The notes: generated by a model not told the origin, from the sequence alone. Shown: positions 50,731 to 59,710, numbered from the stretch's first letter. The stretch: 61,764 nt of DNA from Gemmatimonadota bacterium (GCA_028874995.1 JAPPGM010000181.1:7682-69445); one strand, 5' to 3'. Program-made: numbers and translations.

Positions 50731-52745
50731 GCGACCACCCCAACCCCCTCCTCGACCGCACGTTCCCGGTCCCCTTCGACCGCATCGAACCCGGCGAAGT
50801 GGGCCCCGCGGTGACGGAAGCCCTCACGCGGGCCGGGGAGCGCATCGAGGAGCTGGGCGAAGGGTCGGGCGGTTCATACGACGAAGTGGTCGGCGAACTC
50901 GACGCGATCACCGAAGAGGTGGAACGCACCTGGTCCCCCGTCTCCCACCTCCACAACGTCGACGCCACACCCGAGCTGCGCGAAGCCTACGCAACGGCAC
51001 TACCCGAAATCACCCGGTTCTCGAGCCGCCTCCACCATCACGAGGGACTCTACCGCCGCTTGCGCGACTTCGCGGCCTCGCCGGCGGGCACCGCCCTGAC
51101 CGGCCTGCGCCGTCGCCACCTCGACCGCACGCTGCGCGACTTCCGCCGCGCCGGCGCCGCCCTGAACCCCGCCGACAAGAAGACCCTGGAGGACCTGCGC
51201 CTCGAACTCTCCGAACTCGGCCGCAGCTTCGAGGAGAACCTCCTGGAGGAGACCGCCGCCTACGGCAAGGTAGTCACCGATTCGGACACGCTGGCGGGCC
51301 TCCCGGAGACCGCCCTCGAACGAGCGGCCCAACTCGCCGCCGACCGGGGCGAGGAGGGCTGGCTCATCACCCTGGACATGCCCAGCGTGCAGGCCGTCCT
51401 CCAGCACGCCGACGACCGCGAGCTCCGCCGTGAGACCCACGCGGCCTACCTGGACCGCGGCACGGCCGGCGACCGCGACAACCGCCCGCTGGTCGCGCGC
51501 ATCCTCGAACTCCGCCGCCAGGTCGCCGAACTGCTCGACTACCCCGACTTCCCCGACTACCGTCTCGAAACACTCATGGCGCGCTCCGGGGGCCGGGTCC
51601 GCGGCTTCCTCGACGAACTCATCGACCGCACCCGCCCCTTTCACGACCGCGACACCTCCGAACTGGAGGCCCACGCGCGCCGGTCGGGCCTGGACGCGCT
51701 CGAGCCGTGGGACGTGGGCTGGCTCATGGAGAAGCTCCGCAGGGAGCGCTTCGACGTGGACGACGAGATGCTCCGTCCCTGGTTCCCCCTCGACGAGGTC
51801 CAGTCGGGCCTCTTCGAGATCGCCGACCGCCTCTTCGGCCTCTCCGTCGAGCGCGTGGACAATCCGGCCGTGTGGCACCCCGATGTCGGCTTCTTCGAAG
51901 TCCGCGACGAAGCAGGTGTCCACCTCGGCTCCTTCTACACCGACTGGTTTCCCCGCGAGACCAAGCGCCAGGGCGCATGGATGGACAGCCTCGTCTCGGG
52001 CGGCCCCACTGCGCAAGGCGGCTTCGACCCCCACCTGGCCTTCATCGGCGGCAACTTCACCCCGCCCACCCCCACCCGTCCCGCCCTGCTCACCCACCGC
52101 GAGGTCTGCACCCTCTTTCACGAGTTCGGCCACCTCCTCCACCACACGGCTTCACGGGTCGAGGTGCGCGCCCGCGGCGGCGTCAACGTCGCGTGGGACT
52201 GGGTCGAGGTCCCCTCGCAGATCATGGAAAACTGGTGCTGGGAACGCGCAGCCCTCGACCTCTTCGCACGCCACTACGAGACCGGCGAGCCGCTCCCGGA
52301 CGCCATGCTGGAACGCCTCCTCGCCGCACGCCGCTTCATGGGCGGCTGGATGCAGATGCGGCAGCTCTCCTTCGCCAACCTGGACCTGGAACTCCATCGC
52401 ACCTGGCGCGGCGAGGTCCCCGTCATGGCGTACGCGGCCGAGGCGCTGCGACCCTTCGTGCCCTCGGACCGCTTCGTCGAGCGTCACATCCTGCCCTCAT
52501 TCACGCACCTCTTCGGGGGTGGGTACGCGTCGGCCTACTATTCGTACATCTGGTCCGAAACGCTGGAGGCGGACGCATTCTCCCGGTTTGCCGAAGAGGG
52601 GGTGTTCAACGCGGCGACCGGGCGTGCCTTCCGCGACTGCGTGCTGTCGCAGGGGGACCGGCGGGATCCGGAGGAGCTGTTCAGGGACTTCATGGGGCGG
52701 GATCCGGATCCGGGGGCGCTGATTCGACGGAATCTGGGGGGGTAG
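50727..52745 (+). CDS. M3 family oligopeptidase (oligopeptidase A-like)
   Basis: 672-aa zinc metallopeptidase. The zinc motif HEFGH is at residues 465-469 in LFHEFGHLLHH, with the third ligand in the following VPSQIMENWCWE. FIGGNFTPPTPTRPALLTHREVCTLFHEFGHLLH covers the usual approach to the site (about residues 435-472). No signal peptide is visible, so it should act in the cytoplasm on short peptides, as E. coli OpdA (PrlC) does; length matches that enzyme. It is the last gene of a three-gene coupled set with the GGT-family protein and the hydrolase, so a peptide-salvage role for the set is reasonable. Confidence 0.93.
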   Translation: MSDHPNPLLDRTFPVPFDRIEPGEVGPAVTEALTRAGERIEELGEGSGGSYDEVVGELDAITEEVERTWSPVSHLHNVDATPELREAYATALPEITRFSSRLHHHEGLYRRLRDFAASPAGTALTGLRRRHLDRTLRDFRRAGAALNPADKKTLEDLRLELSELGRSFEENLLEETAAYGKVVTDSDTLAGLPETALERAAQLAADRGEEGWLITLDMPSVQAVLQHADDRELRRETHAAYLDRGTAGDRDNRPLVARILELRRQVAELLDYPDFPDYRLETLMARSGGRVRGFLDELIDRTRPFHDRDTSELEAHARRSGLDALEPWDVGWLMEKLRRERFDVDDEMLRPWFPLDEVQSGLFEIADRLFGLSVERVDNPAVWHPDVGFFEVRDEAGVHLGSFYTDWFPRETKRQGAWMDSLVSGGPTAQGGFDPHLAFIGGNFTPPTPTRPALLTHREVCTLFHEFGHLLHHTASRVEVRARGGVNVAWDWVEVPSQIMENWCWERAALDLFARHYETGEPLPDAMLERLLAARRFMGGWMQMRQLSFANLDLELHRTWRGEVPVMAYAAEALRPFVPSDRFVERHILPSFTHLFGGGYASAYYSYIWSETLEADAFSRFAEEGVFNAATGRAFRDCVLSQGDRRDPEELFRDFMGRDPDPGALIRRNLGG

Positions 52746-52822
52746 ACATCGCCGGGTTACGTTAAGGTTAACTTCCTCCCGAACCCCGGCTCCACCGGGA
52801 ACTCGGGCGATCCGGAGCGTCC

Positions 52823-53827
52823 GTGTATCAGACCTGCATGTTCTGCAAGAAACCCCTCGGCGCCAACGAGGTCGTCGAGACGTTTCCGGTCGGCCGACGG
52901 CTGGCCTTCGACGCGGCCAAGGGTCGTCTCTGGGTCGTGTGCCGCACCTGTCAGCGCTGGAATCTGACGCCGCTGGAAGAGCGCTGGGAGGCCGTCGAGA
53001 CCTGTGAGAAGCTGTTTCGCGGGACGCGGGTCCGCACCTCGTCCGAGAACATCGGGCTGGCGCGCCACGCCGAGGGACTGGAGCTCGTGCGGATCGGGAA
53101 GCCGCTCAGGCCGGAGTTTGCCGCTTGGCGTTACGGCGACCAGTTCGGGCGGCGGCGGAGACGCACGATCGTGTACTCGACCGGCATTTTCGCGGGGCCG
53201 GTGGCGGGCTGGGCCCTGTTGGGCATCACCGGAAGTATCGTGGGCCTCATGGGAGCGAGTATCCCGATCTACACCGACCTGTGGCGGACCTACGGTCCCT
53301 CGGTATGTTTCCGGCCTTCCGATGGCTGGCCGCGCCGGATGAATCGACTGAACGCACTTCACACCCTGATCCGGCCGGACAACAGCGACGCCGGGTTCCT
53401 GGTCGGCGTTAGCAAAGGAGTTTTCAGACCCCGGAAGACCGAGTGGTTCGCGGGTGAAGATGCCCAACGCGCCATCAATGCCATTTTGCCGGCTGTCAAC
53501 CACGAAGGTGGAAGTTTGAAAATGGTACAGTCGGCGGTTTCGGAGATCGAATCCCACGGGCATCCGGAGCGATTCGTGCACCAGGCAGTGCAGCGGTGGC
53601 GGGAGTATCGGCGCGGAGGTACCTCCGGCCACCTGATTCGCATGCCGCATCGCCTGGCCTTTGAGATGGCCCTGCACGAGGAGGAGGAGCGCCGGGCGCT
53701 GGCGGGCGAGCTGTGGAGGCTGGAACAGGCCTGGCGCGAGGCGGAAGAGATCGCGGCGATCGCCGATGATCTGCTTCTGCCGGAGGGTGCCGACGAGTTG
53801 TTCGACCGGCACGGGAAGAAGGGATAG
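52823..53827 (+). CDS. Zinc-ribbon membrane protein, tandem copy 1
   Basis: 334 aa from GTG 52823 with GGAG just upstream. The N-terminus is a zinc ribbon: C5-x2-C8 (TCMFCKKPLG) and C40-x2-C43 (VVCRTCQRW). A conserved middle (LTPLEERWEAVETCEKLFRGTR, TSSENIGLARH, LRPEFAAWRYGDQF) leads to RRRRR and a hydrophobic stretch of about 45 residues (AGPVAGWALLGITGSIVGLMG). A hydrophilic C-terminal half ends in an acidic/arginine-rich helix (ALHEEEERRALAGELWRLEQAWREAEEIAAIADDLLLP). I do not recognise a named family. One or two TMs are likely, with the ribbon in the cytoplasm by the positive-inside rule. Confidence 0.8.
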   Translation: MYQTCMFCKKPLGANEVVETFPVGRRLAFDAAKGRLWVVCRTCQRWNLTPLEERWEAVETCEKLFRGTRVRTSSENIGLARHAEGLELVRIGKPLRPEFAAWRYGDQFGRRRRRTIVYSTGIFAGPVAGWALLGITGSIVGLMGASIPIYTDLWRTYGPSVCFRPSDGWPRRMNRLNALHTLIRPDNSDAGFLVGVSKGVFRPRKTEWFAGEDAQRAINAILPAVNHEGGSLKMVQSAVSEIESHGHPERFVHQAVQRWREYRRGGTSGHLIRMPHRLAFEMALHEEEERRALAGELWRLEQAWREAEEIAAIADDLLLPEGADELFDRHGKKG

Positions 53828-53913
53828 CGGAAACTGGACCGGACCGCCTCCCCGGCGCATCTTCCGACCGCGGCGGCTTTCCGCCCAGTGTCTGACACTC
53901 CGTCGGAGAGATC

Positions 53914-54918
53914 GTGTACCAGACCTGCATGTTCTGCAAGAAACCCCTCGGCGACAACGAGGTCGTCGAGGCGTTTCCGGTCGGCCGCCGGCTGGCCTTC
54001 GACGCGGCCAAGGGTCGTCTTTGGGTCGTCTGCCGCACCTGTCAGCGCTGGAATCTGACGCCGCTGGAAGAGCGCTGGGAGGCCGTCGAGACCTGTGAGA
54101 AGCTCTTTCGCGGGACGCGGATCCGCACCTCGTCCGAGAACATCGGGCTGGCGCGCCACCCCGAGGGGCTGGAACTCGTGCGGATCGGGAAGCCGCTAAG
54201 GCCGGAGTTCGCCGCCTGGCGGTACGGCGACCAGTTCGGGCGGAGGCGGAGACGCACGATCGTGTACTCGACCGGCATGATGGCGGGGTCAGTCGCGGGC
54301 TGGGCACTGATGGGCGTCACCGGGAGCATCGCGGGCATCATGGGAATGAGCATCTGGTCCTACGCCCACACCTGGCAGACCTACCGTCACTCGATACGTT
54401 TTCGGCCTTCCGATGGCCGGCTGCGCGGGATGAATCGGTTGATTGTCGGTCATACCCTGATCCGGCCGTACGACGACGATGTCGGCTTCCTGGTCGGTGC
54501 ACCCCAGGGCATTCTCAAACCCCGGGAGACCGAGTGGTTCGCGGGTGAAGATGCCCGACGGGCCATCAACGCCATTCTGCCCTCGATCAACCGCGCAGGC
54601 GGAAAACTGAAGGAGGTCCGGTCGGCGGTTTCGGAGATCGAATCCCACGGGCATCCGGAGCGATTCGTACACCAGGCCGCCGAGGGCTGGCGGGAATATC
54701 GCCACAGGGGCACCTGCGGCTTCGTCGGCGCGATGCCGCCCCATACCCGCCTGGCCTTTGAGATGGCCCTGCACGAGGAGGAGGAACGCCGCGCGCTGGA
54801 GGGCGCGCTGTGGAGGCTGGAACAGGCTTGGCGCGAGGCGGAGGAGATCGCTGCGATCGCGGATGATCTGCTGTTGCCTGAGGGTGCGTCCGGGTTTGTC
54901 GATCGCCACCGGGGATGA
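53914..54918 (+). CDS. Zinc-ribbon membrane protein, tandem copy 2
   Basis: 334 aa from GTG 53914 (CGGAGAGATC upstream), the same length as copy 1. The first 118 residues differ at only a few positions, and the DNA there is nearly identical too. The membrane segment (GSVAGWALMGVTGSIAGIMGMSI) and the following 60 residues are much more diverged, while the C-terminal helix is again conserved. This mosaic suggests gene conversion over the ribbon half, or selection for a common partner there and different partners across the membrane. An MntA/HepT toxin-antitoxin pair on the other strand follows. The 107-bp gap behind it holds nothing recognisable. Confidence 0.8.
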   Translation: MYQTCMFCKKPLGDNEVVEAFPVGRRLAFDAAKGRLWVVCRTCQRWNLTPLEERWEAVETCEKLFRGTRIRTSSENIGLARHPEGLELVRIGKPLRPEFAAWRYGDQFGRRRRRTIVYSTGMMAGSVAGWALMGVTGSIAGIMGMSIWSYAHTWQTYRHSIRFRPSDGRLRGMNRLIVGHTLIRPYDDDVGFLVGAPQGILKPRETEWFAGEDARRAINAILPSINRAGGKLKEVRSAVSEIESHGHPERFVHQAAEGWREYRHRGTCGFVGAMPPHTRLAFEMALHEEEERRALEGALWRLEQAWREAEEIAAIADDLLLPEGASGFVDRHRG

Positions 54919-55025
54919 GGCGGGCGTGACGGGTCTCCGGGCGATACGTGCCTCGGTGCCGTCAGACCGATTCTTGGATCGGCGGATCCTCCCACCGACC
55001 TAGTGGTCAAGTGGTGGAACCAGCC

Positions 55026-55370
55026 CTAACCGTCCTCTGGCGGAACTAGCGGTCCCAACCGGGCTATGAGATCGGGAATGTCCTGGCGAACTGTATCCCA
55101 AACGAGCGAAAGATCGATGTCGAAATAGCCGTGCACCAGCCTGTTGCGCATGCCGACGATTTCCCGCCAGGGAATGTCCGGATTCGCACGCCTCACATCT
55201 TCGCTCACCTGCGCGGCGGCTTCGCCAACGATTTCCACCGACTTGAGGACGGAGAGTTGAGTGCGCCGATCCACCACGAAGTCGTCGAAGGACATGCCTT
55301 CCGTAAAGGACAGCGCATCGCGGGCGGACAGCAGCATATCCAGCAGATACGCGGAATCGTCACGCGGCAT
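55026..55370 (-). CDS. hepT: HepT-like HEPN toxin
   Basis: 114 aa from ATG 55370; longer upstream frame is not needed. An alpha-helical HEPN (DUF86) protein with the catalytic RX4HXY motif at residues 75-82 (RNRLVHGY). By family knowledge these are RNases that cut tRNA or mRNA. Toxicity is blocked by the partner MntA, which AMPylates the motif Tyr (present here as Tyr82). It starts inside the end of the mntA gene (11-bp overlap), the usual operon layout. Start MPRDDSAYLLDMLLSARDAL is typical of the family. Confidence 0.92.
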   Translation of the reverse strand: MPRDDSAYLLDMLLSARDALSFTEGMSFDDFVVDRRTQLSVLKSVEIVGEAAAQVSEDVRRANPDIPWREIVGMRNRLVHGYFDIDLSLVWDTVRQDIPDLIARLGPLVPPEDG

Positions 55371-55695
55371 AAAGCACCCGCGCGGAATCCAGGATCGCCT
55401 TTCGGCGAATGTAATTCCGGCTCCCCTCAATAGCGGCTCGGTTCACCAGATCAACCCTGCGGGCCATTAGGTCGGCCAGCTCCCTCTCCATCCGCGCGAT
55501 TCCGAAAAGGCCGGGTGTGCGCTTCGACTTGAAGCGGACAAGCACATCGACATCGCTGTTCGCTCGAAAGTCGTCGCGCAGAACGGATCCGAAGAGCGCC
55601 AGCTCTCCCACCTCCCATCGGTCACAGAATGCCTTGATAGCGCTCATGGGCACACCGATTCGGGCTGCCAGTTCGCCGGTCTCCAGCTTCTCCAT
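55360..55695 (-). CDS. mntA: MntA-like minimal nucleotidyltransferase antitoxin
   Basis: 111 aa from ATG 55695, with GGAGG 5 bases upstream. The nucleotidyltransferase motif GSVLRDDFRANSDVD (residues 36-50) holds the GSxxR...SDxD metal ligands. FKSKRTPGLFGIARMERELADLMARRVDLV follows in family position. Together with HepT it makes a type VII toxin-antitoxin pair in which MntA AMPylates the toxin. A short N-terminal helix-turn-helix-like segment (ELAARIGVPMSAIKAFCDRW) precedes the catalytic part and may add DNA contact or autoregulation; that is an inference. Confidence 0.92.
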   Translation of the reverse strand: MEKLETGELAARIGVPMSAIKAFCDRWEVGELALFGSVLRDDFRANSDVDVLVRFKSKRTPGLFGIARMERELADLMARRVDLVNRAAIEGSRNYIRRKAILDSARVLYAA

Positions 55696-55809
55696 CTATC
55701 CTCCAAGCCCAGTTACGCGTGCCACTAGTTCTCACGTGTCCAACATAGCACTCGCCACAAACAGCAGCATCATTCACCACACATACCCATCCACGGCTAC
55801 CGCAGCTCA

Positions 55810-58392
55810 CTACCCCACCATCCCGCCCAGCCTCCCCAGACTCCCCCCCAGATCCGGCCGCAACTCCAGCACCTCACGCATCGGATCCCCCCGCGTCGCC
55901 ATCCGCTCCGGCACCGTCGCGATCGTGTAATCCCCAATCCACAGCCCCTCGTCCACCTCATCCCACTCCAGCGGAGCCGACACCGGCGCACCCGGCAGCG
56001 GCCTCACGCACAGCGGCGCCACGATCAGGCGCCCGTGGCCGTTCTGCAGGAAATCCACGTAGACCTTCCCCTCGCGCTGAGAGGGCAGCCGCGCAACGGT
56101 CGCAATCCCCTCCAGCTCCCGCACCGCCATAAGCGCCAGCAGGTAGCCGATGTTGCGCGACTGCTCGTAGGTCACCTGCCGCCCCAGCGGGACCAGCACG
56201 TGGAGCCCGGTCGAACCGCTCGTCTTCACGAACGAAGGCAGCCCGATGTCGTCGCACAGCCCCTTCAGGAATCGCGCGATCTTCACCACATCCGAGAACG
56301 GCGCGTCCTTTGGGTCCAGATCGAGCACGCAGAAGTCCGGCCGCGAAATGTCGGCGACCCGGCTCTGCCAGATGTGCAGCGGGATGCTCGCGCTGTTGGC
56401 CACGTAGAGGAGCGACTCCAGGTCGTCGGCGACGAAGTAGTCCAGATCCCGCTCGGACCCCTCGCTGTAGAGACGGATGCGCCGAATCCACGACGGCGCG
56501 AACTCGGGGGCGTTCTTCTGGAAGAAGGACTTGCCTTGGATGCCGTCGGGGAAGCGCGTCAGGACGACCGGGCGGTCCGCAAGGTAGGGAAGGATCCAGG
56601 GGGCGATGGCACGGTAGTAGTCCACCAGATCCCCCTTCACGTAGCCGTCCTCGGGCCAGAAGGGCTTGTCGAGGTTGGTGAAGTGGACGACCCGCTCCGG
56701 AGCGGCCTCCACCGGCGGCGCGGGTTCGGCCAGCCGCCTCCCCGCATCGACGGGAACGCACTCCTCGGGCGGCTTGTCGTCGCGCAGCCGCAGGAACGAC
56801 GGATGCCGCAGGACGCCGGCCTCGGTGATCTCCTTGTAGCGCACCTCCGCGACGAGCTCCGGCGAAACCCAGCGGTGTCGGCCGCTTCCGGCCAGCTCGG
56901 CGCCCGCCGGGGGTTCGGCGGACGGCAGGCTTCGGAGCCGATCCCCCAATTCATCGAGCAAATCGGAGGAGAACCCCGTCCCGACCCGTCCCGCGTAGAC
57001 GAAGTCCCCTTCCTCCCGGAACGCCAGGTGAAGCGCCCCGAACCCCGTCCTCCCCGCATCGGGTTCGGTAAATCCGTGAATGGCGAAATCGGCAGTGTGT
57101 ATAATACACACTTTCAGCCACGAGCGGCTCCTCCCGCCCACGTAGACCGAGTCCGCCCGCTTCCCCACCACCCCCTCCAGCCCCATCCCCACGAGTTGCC
57201 GGAACATCTCCTCCCCCTTCTCGGGGATGTGTTCCGAGTACCGAACCGGACCCGTCGGCGGCAGCACCTCGCGCAGCAGCGCCTTGCGTTCCAGCAGCGG
57301 CAGGCCGCGCAGGTCGTACCCCTCGAAGGCGAGCAAATCGAAGGCGTAGTACGTCGCCGGCAGGGCCACGGCAGCCCTCGCAATGTCCCCTTCGCGCTGC
57401 AGACGCCCCCGCTTCTGGATCATCTGAAACGAGGGGATCCCCTCGGCGTCGCTCACCACGACCTCGCCGTCCAGCACCACCGCGCGGTACGGCAGCTTCC
57501 CCAGCACCAGCGCGACCTCGGGGAAGACCCGGGTGAGGTCGTTGCCGTTTCGCGAGATCAGCTTCGCGTCGCCGCCCCCCGCCTCCCCCAGCAACCGGTA
57601 CCCGTCGTACTTGATCTCGAAGACCCACCCTGCCCGCGAGAACGGCTTCTCGTGCCGCTCCGCGTTCATCACCGTCACCTCCTCGGCCTTCACCTCGCCC
57701 ACCACCGCCCCCGCCTCCCCGCACCGCTCCCGGATCCGCGCCCCGAAGTCCCCCCCCTCGCCCAGCTCCTCCACCGTCAGCCCCGACAGGATCGACGCAT
57801 CCGGGTAGTCCCCCGTCCCCCCCTCCGGCTCCTCATACGCGTCGCGCTCCTTGATCAGCAGCCAGTGGTTGTCCTCGCCGCCCTTCGTCTTCACCAGCGT
57901 CCAGCGGCCGCGCAGCTTGTACCCCTTCAGGTCGAAGAGGAGCTTCCCCTTCTTCATCCCCTCGTGCGGGTCCTCGACCGCCGTCCAGATCCCCCGGTCC
58001 CACACGATCGAGGGCCCGGCGCCGTAGCTGCCCTCCGGAATCACCCCCTCGAAGTCGGCGTACTCGAGCGGGTGGTCCTCGACGTGCACCGCCAGCCGCT
58101 TGTCGGCCTGGTTGGGCGACGGCCCCCTCGGCACCGCCCACGACACCAGCACGTCGTCCATCTCCAGCCGCAGGTCCCAGTGGAGCGACGACGCCCGGTG
58201 CTTCTGCACCACGAAGAGGCGGCCCCCGGCGGACCTGCCGCCCCCGAACGGCTCGGAGGTCGCCGACGCGGACCGCTTCGCCCGGTATCTCGCGAGGCGG
58301 TCCTCGGGGTCCCGGTCGCCCACCGGCTCACCGGCCGCTTCAGGCTCGGGGCTGCCCTCCAGCCTCCCACGCGGACCCGCCTCCTCACCCAC
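55810..58392 (-). CDS. ligD: Multidomain ATP-dependent DNA ligase LigD (PE-LIG-POL)
   Basis: 860-aa non-homologous end-joining enzyme starting at GTG 58392. Order: 3'-phosphoesterase (SSLHWDLRLEMDDVLVSWAVP, HPLEYADFEG; residues about 65-190); ATP-dependent ligase with the adenylated Lys at about residue 261 (FEIKYDGYRLL), LDGEVVV and the OB region ending RYKEITEAGVLRHPSFL; C-terminal primase-like polymerase (YYRAIAPWILPYLADRPVVLTRFPDG, LDLDPKDAPFSD, SGSTGLHVLVPLG). The PE-LIG-POL order is that of Pseudomonas LigD. It is divergent from ku with only 38 bp between starts, so both probably share a control region. Confidence 0.96.
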   Translation of the reverse strand: MGEEAGPRGRLEGSPEPEAAGEPVGDRDPEDRLARYRAKRSASATSEPFGGGRSAGGRLFVVQKHRASSLHWDLRLEMDDVLVSWAVPRGPSPNQADKRLAVHVEDHPLEYADFEGVIPEGSYGAGPSIVWDRGIWTAVEDPHEGMKKGKLLFDLKGYKLRGRWTLVKTKGGEDNHWLLIKERDAYEEPEGGTGDYPDASILSGLTVEELGEGGDFGARIRERCGEAGAVVGEVKAEEVTVMNAERHEKPFSRAGWVFEIKYDGYRLLGEAGGGDAKLISRNGNDLTRVFPEVALVLGKLPYRAVVLDGEVVVSDAEGIPSFQMIQKRGRLQREGDIARAAVALPATYYAFDLLAFEGYDLRGLPLLERKALLREVLPPTGPVRYSEHIPEKGEEMFRQLVGMGLEGVVGKRADSVYVGGRSRSWLKVCIIHTADFAIHGFTEPDAGRTGFGALHLAFREEGDFVYAGRVGTGFSSDLLDELGDRLRSLPSAEPPAGAELAGSGRHRWVSPELVAEVRYKEITEAGVLRHPSFLRLRDDKPPEECVPVDAGRRLAEPAPPVEAAPERVVHFTNLDKPFWPEDGYVKGDLVDYYRAIAPWILPYLADRPVVLTRFPDGIQGKSFFQKNAPEFAPSWIRRIRLYSEGSERDLDYFVADDLESLLYVANSASIPLHIWQSRVADISRPDFCVLDLDPKDAPFSDVVKIARFLKGLCDDIGLPSFVKTSGSTGLHVLVPLGRQVTYEQSRNIGYLLALMAVRELEGIATVARLPSQREGKVYVDFLQNGHGRLIVAPLCVRPLPGAPVSAPLEWDEVDEGLWIGDYTIATVPERMATRGDPMREVLELRPDLGGSLGRLGGMVG

Positions 58393-58430
58393 CGTTGGCC
58401 CCCGGAACCATATGTTTGTACGTTACCCTC

Positions 58431-59105
58431 ATGGCTGCCCGTCCGATCTCCACGTCGACCGTCTCCTTCGGTCTGGTCTCGCTGCCGGTCAAGCTCTACT
58501 CGACCGGGCAGTCCTCCGCCAAGGTGCGCTTCAACTGGATCGAGGCCCAGTCGACCGAGATGATCGAGATCACCGAGTTCGTCCCGGCCGCGGATATCGA
58601 CCGGATCTACCTGGAGCGCGCCTACTACCTCGGCCCCGCGCGGGGCGGTGCCCGTGCCTACCGGCTCCTCTCGGCGGCGCTCCGCGAGATGGAGCGGGTG
58701 GCGATCGCGCGCCATTCGGCCCGGGGCAAGCAGCGCCTGGTCATGATCCGCCCCCTCGACGACGGGCTGATCCTGGAACAGCTCTACTACCCGGAGGAGG
58801 TGCGCTCCTTCGACGAGGTGCCGCTGGAGGAGGGCGAGGTAAGCGACGCGGAGCTGGCGCTGGCGAAGCAGTTCATCGAGCAGGCGGCGAGCGATTCGTT
58901 CGACCCGGGCCGCTACAAGGACGAGGTCAAGGAGCGGGTCCAGAACCTCATCGACCGCAAGATCGAGGGGGAGCAGATCACGATGGCGCCCCAGGAGGAG
59001 CCCGAGACCAAGATCATCGACCTGATGGAGGCGCTGAAGGCGAGCCTGGGCGGTGCGGGGGAGAGGAAGGGCGAGGAGAAGGTGGCCGCGGCAGGGGGAG
59101 GATAG
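58431..59105 (+). CDS. ku: Ku protein, compact form
   Basis: 224-aa end-binding protein of bacterial NHEJ, which recruits LigD. ATG 58431 gives the family start MAARPISTSTVSFGLVSLPVKLYS. After VRFNWIEA the protein jumps directly to QSTEMIEITEFVP. Standard Ku has about 55 further residues there (the segment with RVCPADG- and MVKGYE-type motifs). The remainder is normal: IYLERAYYLGP, PYRLLSAAL-like sequence (AYRLLSAALREMERVAIARH) and RLVMIRPLDDGLILEQLYY, then the bridging LIDRKIEG. The jump is in frame. Either this lineage has a shortened ring or the deletion is recent or an assembly collapse. A short acidic/basic tail replaces longer C-termini. Confidence 0.92.
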   Translation: MAARPISTSTVSFGLVSLPVKLYSTGQSSAKVRFNWIEAQSTEMIEITEFVPAADIDRIYLERAYYLGPARGGARAYRLLSAALREMERVAIARHSARGKQRLVMIRPLDDGLILEQLYYPEEVRSFDEVPLEEGEVSDAELALAKQFIEQAASDSFDPGRYKDEVKERVQNLIDRKIEGEQITMAPQEEPETKIIDLMEALKASLGGAGERKGEEKVAAAGGG

Positions 59106-59121
59106 CAGTCAGGCGACTCGG

Positions 59122-59319
59122 CTACCGTTGCCCCTCCCGCATGATCCAGACCCGGATCAGCACCGCACCCCAAACCAGACACACGCCCCCCCAGACCAGC
59201 TTTGCGTAGAGGGGGGGCAGATCCAGGCCGGCCTGGATCATCAGCCCGCCGCCGGTGGTGAGTAGCAGGGTTCCGATGAAAAAGGCCGTGTCTTCCCACT
59301 GGGAGGTCTTCTTGCTCAT
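59122..59319 (-). CDS. Small two-TM membrane protein
   Basis: 65 aa with two hydrophobic helices (TAFFIGTLLLTTGGGLMIQAG and LVWGGVCLVWGAVLIRVWI) joined by a short loop, ending REGQR. ATG 59319 is the first in frame. No family is recognised. It sits convergent to ku with 16 bp between stops. Confidence 0.6.
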   Translation of the reverse strand: MSKKTSQWEDTAFFIGTLLLTTGGGLMIQAGLDLPPLYAKLVWGGVCLVWGAVLIRVWIMREGQR

Positions 59320-59636
59320 TTCACCGTCTTCGGCTCAAGGGGACTCCGGGTGAAGGGCGGGTCCATCAGCCCGCGGCCCGGCGCCTCGCCACTTTCTGTG
59401 CTCGCGCGGGTTTTGTCCACGGACTGCGACGCCCGGTGACCGGTGCACAGTCTACCAGCACACGGGGCATTTTCGCCACTGTCGGCCGTCGCCCGCCGTC
59501 CGCTACAACAATCCCGGACAAACCATATCACGCACGCCGGATATCCCGCCGCCGTCATCCACACTGGAGCCTCTCCGAAGCCGCAGTTACCTTCCTCATC
59601 GAGGCGGCGGCGCCCATGGGCACTGCCCCCTCTTTC
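59320..59636. other. Gap with no recognisable gene
   Basis: About 317 bp between the small membrane protein and tRNA-Arg. Several frames are open but none has a plausible start or domain. A CGCGCGGG-rich segment is followed by a less GC-rich patch (ACAATCCCGGACAAACCATAT) that might carry a promoter for tRNA-Arg, though no clear boxes can be assigned. Confidence 0.5.
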
Positions 59637-59710
59637 GCGCCCGTAGCTCAGCTGGATAGAGCATCGGCCTTCTAAGCCGAGGGTCCCAGGTTCGAGTCCT
59701 GGCGGGCGTG
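59637..59710 (+). tRNA. tRNA-Arg (TCT)
   Basis: 74 nt with a complete cloverleaf. The acceptor GCGCCCG pairs with CGGGCGT (terminal G-T). The D arm has GCTCAGCTGGATAGAGC, the anticodon stem is TCGGC/GCCGA with loop CTTCTAA (anticodon TCT), and the T arm is CCAGG/CCTGG with TTCGAGT. Discriminator is G. The 3' CCA is not encoded. Confidence 0.97.

Noticed and set aside
55026-55695. HepT/MntA pair as a new defence system
   Set aside because: It matches the described HEPN-MNT type VII toxin-antitoxin layout, including both catalytic motifs.
57094-57112. Perfect 9-bp inverted repeat AGTGTGTAT-A-ATACACACT
   Set aside because: It lies in the middle of the ligD ligase domain and encodes ordinary residues (KVCIIHTA). 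It has no relation to a gene start, so it is probably chance, although it is AT-rich for the region.
59436-59675. Open frame ending 'APVAQLDRASAF'
   Set aside because: It runs through tRNA-Arg; the phrase is a tRNA translation artefact.
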